Assembly: GCA_021775615.1 (NCBI GenBank)
Contig: JAJFHL010000308.1
Coordinates: forward strand, 1-64,000
Reading direction: 5' to 3'
Source of the DNA: Hyphomicrobiales bacterium
GTDB taxonomy: Bacteria > Pseudomonadota > Alphaproteobacteria > Rhizobiales > JAJFHB01
Length of the DNA: 64,000 nt
Below, piece by piece: positions 11,903 through 20,975 of this stretch. The notes under the pieces were generated by a model. The model was not told where the DNA came from. It saw only the letters and a program-made list of their open reading frames with translations, and searched no databases. The translations under genes and the position numbers were made by a program. Numbering within the stretch: position 1 is the stretch's first letter; each line of letters opens with the position of its first letter.

Positions 11903-12833
11903 GCGCGTCACAGGTTTTCTAATCGCACTCGGCCTCGCGGGCGTTGTTGGTCTCGGTTTCGGTACATCGGCCAGGGCAAGCTACGCCGAAGCCTTCGATG
12001 CTTACTCGAAGCAGCAATACACCACGGCGTTCAGACTGGCCCGGCAGGCGGCCGACGCGGAAAAGGATTCCCGGGCCCAGGCGATGCTCGGCGCCCTCTT
12101 TGCTGAAGGCCTCGGCGTTGGGCGCGATCTGAAGGAAGCCCGCATATGGTTCGAAACCGCCGCCGACCAGGGACACGCCGGAGCGCAATATGACCTCGGA
12201 CTCATGTATGTCGATGGCCGTGCTGGCGCCACCGACCTGAACAAGGCGTTTTCCTACTTCCTTGCGGCGGCAAAGCAGGACCTGCCGCGGGCGCAACACT
12301 GGGTGGCTGACTTCTATGCCGGCTATGACGGCCGCGAACCCGACTGGGACAAGGCCGTGGCCTGGCTTACGAAATCCGCCGAACAGGGGTACGCAAAGGC
12401 GCAGTACGATCTGGGCGGCCTGTATTTCGAAGGCAAGGGCGTCGAAAAAAATCACATTGAAGCGGCCAAGTGGATCGGCCAGGCCGCCAGCCTTGGTCTG
12501 CCGGAGGCAGCACTTGGCTACGGCGTGATGGTTCTCAAAGGCCAGGGCGTCAAGCAGAGCGACGAAGTTGGCGCCAAATGGCTGTTGTTCGCCGCCGAGA
12601 AGGGCAACCCCGCGGCGCAGAACCTCATGGGCTCGCTCTACGAACTCGGGCGCGGTGTCCCCGTCGATCTCGTCGAAGCCGGAAAGTGGTATCTGATTTC
12701 AACGCCCAGCGGTCGCGACGAACCGGAAATCAAGAAATTCCTCAATGCTCTGAAACCAGAAGAACTTGAAGAAGCCCGCAAACGGGCGGCCAGTTGGATC
12801 AAGAGCTACGTCGAGGCCCACAAGACCCAGTAG
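11877..12833 (+). CDS. Sel1-repeat (SLR) secreted protein
   Basis: Signal peptide plus repeated AQYDLGLMYxxGxG...A..W...AAxQG units. Confidence 0.88.
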   Translation: MRGSKKLCKRVTGFLIALGLAGVVGLGFGTSARASYAEAFDAYSKQQYTTAFRLARQAADAEKDSRAQAMLGALFAEGLGVGRDLKEARIWFETAADQGHAGAQYDLGLMYVDGRAGATDLNKAFSYFLAAAKQDLPRAQHWVADFYAGYDGREPDWDKAVAWLTKSAEQGYAKAQYDLGGLYFEGKGVEKNHIEAAKWIGQAASLGLPEAALGYGVMVLKGQGVKQSDEVGAKWLLFAAEKGNPAAQNLMGSLYELGRGVPVDLVEAGKWYLISTPSGRDEPEIKKFLNALKPEELEEARKRAASWIKSYVEAHKTQ

Positions 12834-12970
12834 CGGCTTTTCGCCCACCGGGGCTTGACAACCAAACCCGCAAACGCACATACCCGCCGTGAGACTTCTC
12901 GCCGCTGCCGGACCGGGCACCGCGGCAGACACCACAATACTAAGAATAACGCAGCACCATCGAGGATCTC

Positions 12971-13534
12971 ATGAAGATCAACGGACACGAAATTCGCCCC
13001 GGTAACGTGATCCAGCACAAGGACACGCTGTGGGTTGCCGTCAAGGTACAAAGCGTCAAACCGGGCAAGGGCGGCGCCTATGCCCAGGTCGAGCTGAAGG
13101 CTCTCGTCGGCGGCACCAAGCTCAACGAACGCTTCCGTTCATCGGAATCCGTCGAGCGCGTCAGGCTTGAGCAGAAGGATTACCAGTTCCTCTTCGCCGA
13201 CGGCGACATGCTGACTTTCATGGACACCGAATCCTATGAGCAGATCGAGCTCGCGACCGACTTTGTCGGCGAACGCGCAGCCTTCCTGCAGGACGGTATG
13301 CAGGTGAAGGTGGAGAGCTATGAGGGCAAACAGCTCGGCATTTCGCTGCCCGAGCATGTCACGCTTGAAGTCACCGAAACCGAACCGACCATCAAGGGCC
13401 AGACGGCCTCGTCTTCCTACAAGCCGGCGATGATGGACAACGGCGTACGCGTCATGGTGCCGCCCTTCATCACGGTGGGTGAGAAGATCGTTGTCGATAC
13501 CAACGAAGCCACCTACGTAAAGCGTGCCGACTGA
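12971..13534 (+). CDS. efp: elongation factor P
   Basis: [45 protein letters not shown]. Confidence 0.96.
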   Translation: MKINGHEIRPGNVIQHKDTLWVAVKVQSVKPGKGGAYAQVELKALVGGTKLNERFRSSESVERVRLEQKDYQFLFADGDMLTFMDTESYEQIELATDFVGERAAFLQDGMQVKVESYEGKQLGISLPEHVTLEVTETEPTIKGQTASSSYKPAMMDNGVRVMVPPFITVGEKIVVDTNEATYVKRAD

Positions 13535-13574
13535 TCTCCGCGCAACACTCCTCCTAACCTGATCCGGATCCCCG

Positions 13575-14366
13575 ATGCGACGCTCTGCGCTTGCCAATGT
13601 CATGATCGCCGCGGCGCGCAAGGCGGCGCGCGTCCTGCAACGCGATTACGGCGAAGTGGAAAACCTTCAGGTCTCGCTCAAGGGCCCGTCCGACTTTGTC
13701 AGCGCCACCGACCGAAAGGTCGAACAGATCCTTCACGAAGAGCTTGCGCGGGTGCGTCCCGACTATGGATTTCTGATGGAGGAATCCGGCAAGATCGAAG
13801 GCGCCGACAAAACCCACCGCTGGATCGTCGATCCCATCGACGGCACCACCAACTTCATTCACTCGATACCGCTGTTTGCCATATCCATTGCTCTTGAGCG
13901 CGATGGCGACCTGGTGGCGGGCCTGATCTACAATCCGATTTCAGACGAGCTGTTTTATGCCGAGAAGGGCATTGGCGCCTATCTCAACGATCGCCGGATC
14001 CGTGTCGCCGGACGCCAGGACCTGACACAGGCAGTCGTCAGCTGCGGCATACCGCACGCCCATCGCGGCGATCCGGATCAGTTCGGCCGCGAGCTTCAGG
14101 CGGTGCAGGCGCAGGTGTCCGGCATACGCCGCACCGGTGCCGCCGCTCTCGATCTGGCCTGGGTCGCCGCCGGCCGCTTCGACGCCTTCTGGGAACGCGG
14201 GCTCAGCCCATGGGACATCGCCGCCGGAATTGTCCTGATCCGCGAAGCCGGTGGCATGGTCAGCGACGTTGACGGCAAACCGGACGTCTTGAAGACCGGA
14301 AACATCCTGGCCGCCAACACCACGCTTCACCCGATGCTTGAGAAGAGCCTCAAATCGCAATCCTGA
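13575..14366 (+). CDS. suhB: inositol monophosphatase family protein
   Basis: WIVDPIDGTTNFIHSIPLFAISIAL, GAAALDLAWVAAGRFDAFWE. Confidence 0.93.
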   Translation: MRRSALANVMIAAARKAARVLQRDYGEVENLQVSLKGPSDFVSATDRKVEQILHEELARVRPDYGFLMEESGKIEGADKTHRWIVDPIDGTTNFIHSIPLFAISIALERDGDLVAGLIYNPISDELFYAEKGIGAYLNDRRIRVAGRQDLTQAVVSCGIPHAHRGDPDQFGRELQAVQAQVSGIRRTGAAALDLAWVAAGRFDAFWERGLSPWDIAAGIVLIREAGGMVSDVDGKPDVLKTGNILAANTTLHPMLEKSLKSQS

Positions 14367-14431
14367 TCATCACTGCAACACCAATGGGTACTATCCCCGC
14401 CGGCACCCGGCTTCGCGCTCGCACAGGAAAG

Positions 14432-14462
14432 TTGCAATCAATTTGTGTACAAATTTTATGCA
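14432..14462 (+). promoter_or_regulatory. putative CarH/LitR-like operator overlapping a promoter
   Basis: aatttgtgtacaaatt dyad; TGTACA and TATGCA spaced 11 bp; TTGCAA -35-like. Confidence 0.3.
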
Positions 14463-14539
14463 GAGTAACCGAATCACTGTAAACGTCTGAAAACAAAATA
14501 AAGATCTGACAGGGCCGAACAACGCTTGAAAGCGAGGCC

Positions 14540-15451
14540 ATGAGCAATACTCCTCCGGACGCCCTGTATTCCATCAAGACCGTGTCTCGTCTGACCGGTG
14601 TGAATTCCGCCACCATACGCTCATGGGAACGCCGCTACGGACTGATGGAACCGGCCCGGGCGCCCAATGGCAGGCGCGCCTACTCCGAAGCCGACATTCG
14701 CAAGCTTCGGCAGATCTCGGATCTGGTGCGTTCCGGTCATCCGATCGGCGAAATCGCCGGCCTGGCAACAGAACTTTTGCAGGAGCTCCAGGAGAACTCT
14801 TCGCCGCGGCCGCACAGCGCCGCCCGAAACCCGGCATACGACAAGTTGATGATGGCGGTATCGGCCGGTGACACTTCGCGGTTTCGTTCCGTTCTCGGCC
14901 AGACATTGAACAACCTTGACCCCCTGGAGGCAGTACAGGACGTCATTGCACCGGCGCTTCGCGAGATCGGAGAACGATGGGCGCGCGGCGATGTCGGCAT
15001 TGGCCTCGAGCATGCGCTGTCCGCGATCACCAAACAACTGCTGATGTCATCGATCAACTCCATGCGATGGGCAACCGGCGGCCCACGGATCGCGATCGCG
15101 ACACCGCCGAATGAACAGCACGAGCTCGGCGCCCTTTTGGCCTACTATCTGGCGTCCACCTTTGGAGCGGAATGCACCTATATGGGCCCGAACATGCCCG
15201 TGGCTGCCCTGGCCGACGCGATCGCCAGTCTGAACTCACAGGCTCTGGTGCTCAGTCTCATTCGAGAGCGTGACGATACCGATGCGATCGCCCTGCTCCG
15301 TGAGATCTCCGAACAGGTTCCCGCCTCGACCCAGATCTGGCTTGGAGCCGGCCGCCATGCGTCGCTCCGCACCGAACTTCTGCCGGAGCGCATCACCCTC
15401 TTCGACAGTTTCGAACCCTTCCTGGTGCGCCTCACTGCCCTGACGAAGTGA
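14540..15451 (+). CDS. MerR-family transcriptional regulator with cobalamin-binding domain (CarH/LitR-like)
   Basis: MerR HTH (YSIKTVSRLTGVNSATIRSWERRYGL), W-x9-EH (WARGDVGIGLEH) and ExHxxG (EQHELG) B12 motifs. Confidence 0.9.
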   Translation: MSNTPPDALYSIKTVSRLTGVNSATIRSWERRYGLMEPARAPNGRRAYSEADIRKLRQISDLVRSGHPIGEIAGLATELLQELQENSSPRPHSAARNPAYDKLMMAVSAGDTSRFRSVLGQTLNNLDPLEAVQDVIAPALREIGERWARGDVGIGLEHALSAITKQLLMSSINSMRWATGGPRIAIATPPNEQHELGALLAYYLASTFGAECTYMGPNMPVAALADAIASLNSQALVLSLIRERDDTDAIALLREISEQVPASTQIWLGAGRHASLRTELLPERITLFDSFEPFLVRLTALTK

Positions 15452-15606
15452 TCCGGCCGCCTCTCGCGAGAGCTCCCCGCCGCCCCTCATTCCGCATCAG
15501 GCGTATGCGGAATGTTCGCATACGAATTTCAGCTGTCAAATGATTGCAAAGTCGCTAGGTTGCTTGCCTCTGAGAGAGGTGTGAACGCTGCAGAAGGGAC
15601 GACACA

Positions 15607-16290
15607 GTGTTTGTAAACTCGTTGCACTCCAAACGACATTTCATAACCCGGCGGATCGATGCCATTCTGCCATTGGCCGCTTGCACCGCGCTGGCGCTTG
15701 GCGCAATGCCGGCAGCGGCTGAAAACCCGATTCAAGTGGACGACCGCATCGTCGTCGCCCAGTCCACGGCCGGGTTTCCGGTCAGGGCAGGCTCGTGGGG
15801 CGGCAAGGTACGCGCCGGACCCGGACGGCAATACCAGCATATCGATGGCCTGAGCGAAGGCGAAGACGTGGTGCTGCTTGAGAACACCCGCGTAATGATG
15901 GGCGACTATCCGTGGTTCAAGATCCAGTTCAAGAACGGCCGCATAGGCTATAAATGGGGTGGCATACTATGCGCCAAGGGAACTCCGGTCGTCGGCATAT
16001 TCGAATCCTGCCCGGGCTGGCAGAATGCCGCCCAGCCCGATCCGGCACCCGCCTCGGTGACCGTATCCTACTCCTGCGAAGAGGGCATTCCGATGATCGT
16101 GCGATATGTCAATACGGCGGAAACCAGCACCGCTTACTTCTCGCATGACAGCTTCCCGGAAGTGAAGCTGGACCAGGTGGTGTCGGGATCGGGGGCCAAA
16201 TATTCGAACGGATACTATACCTTGTCCACCAAGGGTCCCGACGCGGTGCTCGAATGGGAAGGCACCACAAGCGTTTGCTCGGAAAATTGA
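15607..16290 (+). CDS. secreted protein with SH3-like and MliC (C-type lysozyme inhibitor-like) domains
   Basis: Signal peptide; KVRAGPGRQYQHIDGLSEGEDVVLLE (SH3); VSYSCEEGIPMIVRYVN...SGSGAKYSNGYYTLSTKGPDAVLEW (MliC pattern). Confidence 0.8.
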   Translation: MFVNSLHSKRHFITRRIDAILPLAACTALALGAMPAAAENPIQVDDRIVVAQSTAGFPVRAGSWGGKVRAGPGRQYQHIDGLSEGEDVVLLENTRVMMGDYPWFKIQFKNGRIGYKWGGILCAKGTPVVGIFESCPGWQNAAQPDPAPASVTVSYSCEEGIPMIVRYVNTAETSTAYFSHDSFPEVKLDQVVSGSGAKYSNGYYTLSTKGPDAVLEWEGTTSVCSEN

Positions 16291-16306
16291 CAGGAACAGA
16301 CCGTAA

Positions 16307-17779
16307 GTGAGGCACACCGTGACTGATTTCCATTTCTCCAGGCCGTCCAGGTTCTTGCTGGCGGCCATCCTCTGGCTTGCCGTCTTCGCCGGCCACACAC
16401 CATTCGCCGCCGCACAGGACGCCGACCTTGTCTGGCAGTTTGACCAGTCCAACGATCCTTCCAACAAGGGCCGCAGCACCGCCTATCTGACATTCGGAAT
16501 TCCCGAGACCGATGCGGTACTGGTCAGCGGCTCCTGCGCCGCCGGATCCAGCGGCAATTTCTCCGTCATCCATCTTGGCGCAGACGTCGGAAAGCTGGCC
16601 GAGAGCGCCAGGGTGAAAGTCCGCTTCTCCGGCGGCGGCGAAGAGCACACGCTGAAGGGCGTTGTTTACGGCACCGAGCTCGAAGAGGGAGTTTCCGGCG
16701 TTCTGCTGCACATCGCCAATGACGATCCCATCTGGGCCATGATGCAGAACCTTGACGACATCAGCTATCAGATCCCCGGATACAGCGCCGCGTCGCTGCG
16801 CCTCACACAAGGCCGTGACAAAATCGCCGAGTTCAACGAGGCCTGCCGGTTTTATGCCGCACAGTTTGCCGACAATACTGACGACACTTCCCAGCAAAGC
16901 CCACCCGGTGGCGGCATCACCGAGAAGGAGGCGTTCCAGGCTGCGAGGGACCTGGGGACGATAGAAGCCTGGCAGGCCTTCCTGAGCAATTTCCCGACCG
17001 GTTTCCGGGCCGATCTGGCGCGCGCCTACCTCAAGGAACTGGGCGGCGCGCCGGTTGACAATGCCAACAACACCGACACCGGCAATACGGCGAACACCAA
17101 CAACCAGCCTCCGACCCAGGCGCCGGAACAGACCGTCGATCTGGGAGCGGGAACCTCACCGTGGCGCAATTACAACATGGAGATGGATGAGGGCAACACG
17201 ACGGTCTATGCGGCCTCGGTCGAATCCAACGGCATCGAGTTTGTCGCCTACTGCACCGGCAGGAAGGATATCGGCGCCCTCATGCGGGAAAGCCAGCGCG
17301 GCGTCTATCCCGATTTCGACGGACGCATCGAGCGCGGCCTCAAGGCGGCGCTGGGCACATTTCAGGACTTCAACAACGCGCACATCCCCATGCGGTTCAA
17401 TAATGGCAGTGAGTATTATGTGACCGCGGCCGTCATGGGTCTCACCGGCGAGGTCAGCTTCATCCACAATGATGAGGGCTTCCGCGCAAACGGACGGATT
17501 GTTCAGGACATCATGGGCCGCAGCACCATGACCATTTCCGCCCCGCCCTTCTCGGCCACGTTCCAACTGCGCGGCAGCAGGAACGCCATGTGCTCCATGC
17601 TGCGCAACTGCGGCGTGAGCGTCCAGGGCTGCGCCCGCCGGCAGAACACGACCAACACCTCTCGCTGCGGCTCCGGCGCGGTCTGGCTGGAAGGCCAGTG
17701 CGTCAATTATGGCGACATCGAAGCCTTTTGCGGGCCGGGCTACAAGCGCCAGGGCGCGGTGTGCGTATCGCGCTATTAG
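16307..17779 (+). CDS. secreted hypothetical protein with Cys-rich C-terminus (may extend in frame to 17845)
   Basis: Signal peptide, GTG start, C-terminal CGSGAVWLEGQCV...CGPGYKRQGAVCVSRY repeats. Confidence 0.75.
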   Translation: MRHTVTDFHFSRPSRFLLAAILWLAVFAGHTPFAAAQDADLVWQFDQSNDPSNKGRSTAYLTFGIPETDAVLVSGSCAAGSSGNFSVIHLGADVGKLAESARVKVRFSGGGEEHTLKGVVYGTELEEGVSGVLLHIANDDPIWAMMQNLDDISYQIPGYSAASLRLTQGRDKIAEFNEACRFYAAQFADNTDDTSQQSPPGGGITEKEAFQAARDLGTIEAWQAFLSNFPTGFRADLARAYLKELGGAPVDNANNTDTGNTANTNNQPPTQAPEQTVDLGAGTSPWRNYNMEMDEGNTTVYAASVESNGIEFVAYCTGRKDIGALMRESQRGVYPDFDGRIERGLKAALGTFQDFNNAHIPMRFNNGSEYYVTAAVMGLTGEVSFIHNDEGFRANGRIVQDIMGRSTMTISAPPFSATFQLRGSRNAMCSMLRNCGVSVQGCARRQNTTNTSRCGSGAVWLEGQCVNYGDIEAFCGPGYKRQGAVCVSRY

Positions 17780-17858
17780 GAAACAGAAGCCCAGTGTCCG
17801 CAAGGCCTCGTCTGGGAAGTGGACCGCTGCGTCGAGGACGACTGACGCTCGAGAGATC

Positions 17859-17898
17859 TTGCCCGGCGCACAGATGTAATGCGCCGGGCATGGTTTTG
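17859..17898 (+). terminator. intrinsic terminator
   Basis: tgcccggcgca-N9-tgcgccgggca stem followed by tggtttt. Confidence 0.7.
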
Positions 17899-18046
17899 TC
17901 ATAATTTCAGGTAAGTAGTACTGATGTGCTGCGTGCATCCTGTTCGCGGTGCCCAAGAATTTGCTTTTTGAAGGCCTGCACTCTGTCGTATCAACACCAA
18001 ACCGTTGAGTTCGAACTGATTCGCAACACTTCACGGGAATCGGGTT

Positions 18047-19105
18047 GTGGATATGACCACTGACTCTCAATATACCGTCCTGGTGCCGCCGCGCCTCTAT
18101 CTCGCCCGCATGATTGTTTTTCTGATCCTGGTCGGATTCATCGCGGCAATTCTCTACTCACAGATCATTCAGGCCTTTATTGCCAATCCGGGGCTGAACG
18201 GGCTGATTCTGGGTGTCCTGCTTTTGGGCATCGCCTATGCCTTCCGCCAGATCTTCCGGCTGTTTCCCGAGGTCAACTGGGTCAACAGCTTCCGCATCGC
18301 CGATCCGGGCCTGGAAATCAACCATACGCCGGTTCTGCTGGCCCCCATGGCAGCGCTCCTGCGCGACCGCCAGGGGCGCATGTCCCTGTCGACCCTGTCC
18401 ATGCGATCACTGCTGGAATCGCTGGCCAGCAGGCTCGACGAGGCGCGCGACATCTCGCGCTACATGATCGGGCTCCTGATATTCCTCGGCCTGCTCGGAA
18501 CCTTCTGGGGGCTGCTCAACACCGTCACCGCGGTCGGCGCCACCATCGAGTCCCTCGATATCTCGCAAAACGAGAGCGGGGCTGTCTTCGAGGAGCTCAA
18601 GACCGGCCTCGAAGCGCCGCTCGCCGGCATGGGCACCGCCTTCTCGTCATCGCTGTTCGGCCTTGCCGGATCTCTGGTGCTTGGCTTCCTCGACCTGCAG
18701 GCGAGCCAGGCTCAGAACCGGTTCTACAACAATCTCGAGGACTGGCTGTCCACGGTCACCGACATCTCGGCCGGAGAAGGCGGCGACTACACGGTTCCCC
18801 ACTATCTGCGTATGGACCTGCGCGACATGCAGGGTCAGATAGAGCGCATAGACAGCACGCTGCACGAGACGATCACCGCCGAACCGGACGACCCGGTTGA
18901 CATGGAGGCGATCGAACTCCTCGCCGACGCGGTGCACGGGCTGGTCAAGCAGATGCGCGAAGAGCAAAAAGTCGTGCGGCAATGGGCCCAGGCCCAGGCC
19001 GACCAGCAGACCGAGTTCAGGTCTGTGCTTGAGAAGCTGGCCGAAAACAAGGAGCCGGCGGCGCGCAAGGCGCCGCGCACGAGAGCAAAGAAGGTTGAAA
19101 GCTGA
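18047..19105 (+). CDS. MotA/TolQ/ExbB-type proton channel family protein
   Basis: Transmembrane segments; LLGTFWGLLNTVTAV...GLEAPLAGMGTAFSSSLFGLAGSLVLGFLD. Confidence 0.85.
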   Translation: MDMTTDSQYTVLVPPRLYLARMIVFLILVGFIAAILYSQIIQAFIANPGLNGLILGVLLLGIAYAFRQIFRLFPEVNWVNSFRIADPGLEINHTPVLLAPMAALLRDRQGRMSLSTLSMRSLLESLASRLDEARDISRYMIGLLIFLGLLGTFWGLLNTVTAVGATIESLDISQNESGAVFEELKTGLEAPLAGMGTAFSSSLFGLAGSLVLGFLDLQASQAQNRFYNNLEDWLSTVTDISAGEGGDYTVPHYLRMDLRDMQGQIERIDSTLHETITAEPDDPVDMEAIELLADAVHGLVKQMREEQKVVRQWAQAQADQQTEFRSVLEKLAENKEPAARKAPRTRAKKVES

Positions 19106-19108
19106 TCC

Positions 19109-20137
19109 ATGGCCATAGCCAGACGCCAGCGCCGCCCAGCGGATGCCTTTTACTGGCCCGGCTTCGTCGACGCCATGGCAACGCTGCTGCTGGTCATCAT
19201 CTTCCTGTTGTCGATTTTCATGCTGGTGCAGTTCATGCTGGCGCGCGACATCTCCGGCCAGGACACAGCGCTCACTCGGCTGCGCTCGCAGATCGCCGAA
19301 CTCTCCGAGCTTCTGGCGCTTGAGAAGGTTTCGTCCTCCGAGCTGCAGACGACGCTCGCCAGCCTGGTCGATGAACTGGCGACAGCCGAAGACGAAAAGA
19401 ACCGGGTAACCGGACTGCTCGCGACCGAGCGCGGCAACGCGAATGAAACCGGCGGGCGCCTTTCAGCGCTGGAGGGCAAGCTGGCGGAAGAGAGGACGAT
19501 CCGCTCTCAGGCCCTCGCCCAGGTCGAGCTTCTCAACCAGCAGATTGCCGCACTGCGCCGCCAGCTTGGCGCTCTGCAGGCCGCGCTCGACGCGTCGGAA
19601 ACCCGCGACACCGAGGCCCAGTCGCAGATCGAGGACCTTGGCCGCCGCCTCAACGCGGCCCTGGCCCAGCGCGTCCAGCAACTTGCCCGCTACCGCTCGG
19701 AGTTCTTCGGCAAGCTGCGCGAGATCCTGAGCCAGCGCTCCGACATCCAGATTGTCGGCGACCGCTTCGTGTTCCAGGCCGAGGTGTTCTTCGCCACTGG
19801 CGAAGCCGACCTCAATCCGCAAGGACAGAGTGAGCTCGACAAGCTTGCGACCGCCCTAACCGAACTTCAGGGCATCATCCCTGACGACATCAACTGGGTG
19901 CTCCGCATCGACGGCCACACGGACAATGTGCCGATTCAGACTGCGCCCTTCCCGTCCAACTGGGAGCTTTCAACGGCGCGCGCCATCTCCGTGGTGCGTC
20001 ATCTGATCGACAATGGCGTGCCTGCCAAGCGCCTGGTCGCCGCCGGCTTCGGCGAATTCCAGCCACTGGAACCGGGCAACACGATTGATGCCAGACGCAA
20101 GAACCGCCGCATCGAACTGAAGCTGACCGAGCGTTGA
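19109..20137 (+). CDS. OmpA/MotB-type peptidoglycan-binding protein
   Basis: N-terminal TM, coiled coil, C-terminal RIDGHTDNVPIQT...NWELSTARAISVVRHLIDNGVPAKRLVAAGFGE. Confidence 0.9.
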   Translation: MAIARRQRRPADAFYWPGFVDAMATLLLVIIFLLSIFMLVQFMLARDISGQDTALTRLRSQIAELSELLALEKVSSSELQTTLASLVDELATAEDEKNRVTGLLATERGNANETGGRLSALEGKLAEERTIRSQALAQVELLNQQIAALRRQLGALQAALDASETRDTEAQSQIEDLGRRLNAALAQRVQQLARYRSEFFGKLREILSQRSDIQIVGDRFVFQAEVFFATGEADLNPQGQSELDKLATALTELQGIIPDDINWVLRIDGHTDNVPIQTAPFPSNWELSTARAISVVRHLIDNGVPAKRLVAAGFGEFQPLEPGNTIDARRKNRRIELKLTER

Positions 20138-20183
20138 TCAAAGCGCTGGCGGACGGGGTGATCCCAACTCAAAGGAAGATCTG

Positions 20184-20966
20184 ATGGACCTGAAAGACAC
20201 GGTCTGTGTTGTAACGGGTGCTGGAGGCGGCATCGGCGCTGCCCTCGCCCGCGGGCGTGCCGCACGCGGCGCGGCCCATGTGGTGGTGGCGGATCTCGAC
20301 GGCGATGCGGCCGCAAATGTCGCGCAGGACATCGCCGGCACCGGGGTCGCCTGCGATGTCGGCCACGATGGTGCGGTCGAGGACCTGGTCGCCGAAACCG
20401 AAAACCGTCACGGGCGCATTGACCTGATCTGCTCCAATGCCGGCATCCTGCGCTCGGACGCACCAGGCGGCCACGTGGCCTCTGCTCCCGATGAAGACTG
20501 GATGGAGTGCTGGACAGTCAATGTCATGGCCCATGTGCGCATTGCACGCGCCGCCCTGCCGGCAATGCTGGAACGCGGCTCCGGCGCCTTTCTCATAACG
20601 GTGTCTGCCGCCGGCCTCTTGAACATCATCAACAACGCGACCTACGCCGCAACCAAACACGCCGCGCTCGGTTTTGCCGAATCCCTCGCCATCACCCATG
20701 GCGACGACGGCATTGCGGTGGCGGCTCTTTGCCCGCAGGCGGTCGACACCGCCATGGCGCGCGGCGCACGCCAGCCGAGCGGCGCCGGTGTCGACGGCAT
20801 CATGTCGGCTGAAGATGTTGCCGCCGCTGGGCTGGACGGTCTCGAACAGGGCCGGTTCCTGATCCTGCCGCACCCGCAGGTGCGCGAGTATTTTCAGAAC
20901 AAGGCGGAAAACTACGACCGCTGGGTCGGCGGCATGCGCAAGTTCCGGCGCTCGCTGGTTTCGTGA
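20184..20966 (+). CDS. SDR family oxidoreductase
   Basis: VVTGAGGGIGAALA Rossmann motif, SNAG, YAATKHA. Confidence 0.88.
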   Translation: MDLKDTVCVVTGAGGGIGAALARGRAARGAAHVVVADLDGDAAANVAQDIAGTGVACDVGHDGAVEDLVAETENRHGRIDLICSNAGILRSDAPGGHVASAPDEDWMECWTVNVMAHVRIARAALPAMLERGSGAFLITVSAAGLLNIINNATYAATKHAALGFAESLAITHGDDGIAVAALCPQAVDTAMARGARQPSGAGVDGIMSAEDVAAAGLDGLEQGRFLILPHPQVREYFQNKAENYDRWVGGMRKFRRSLVS

Positions 20967-20975
20967 CCGGACCGC

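Noticed and set aside
18047-20137. Zorya-like ZorAB anti-phage pair
   Set aside because: The MotA/ExbB plus OmpA pair resembles ZorAB superficially, but no ZorC/D/E genes follow, and such pairs are found near efp-suhB as housekeeping genes in Rhizobiales.
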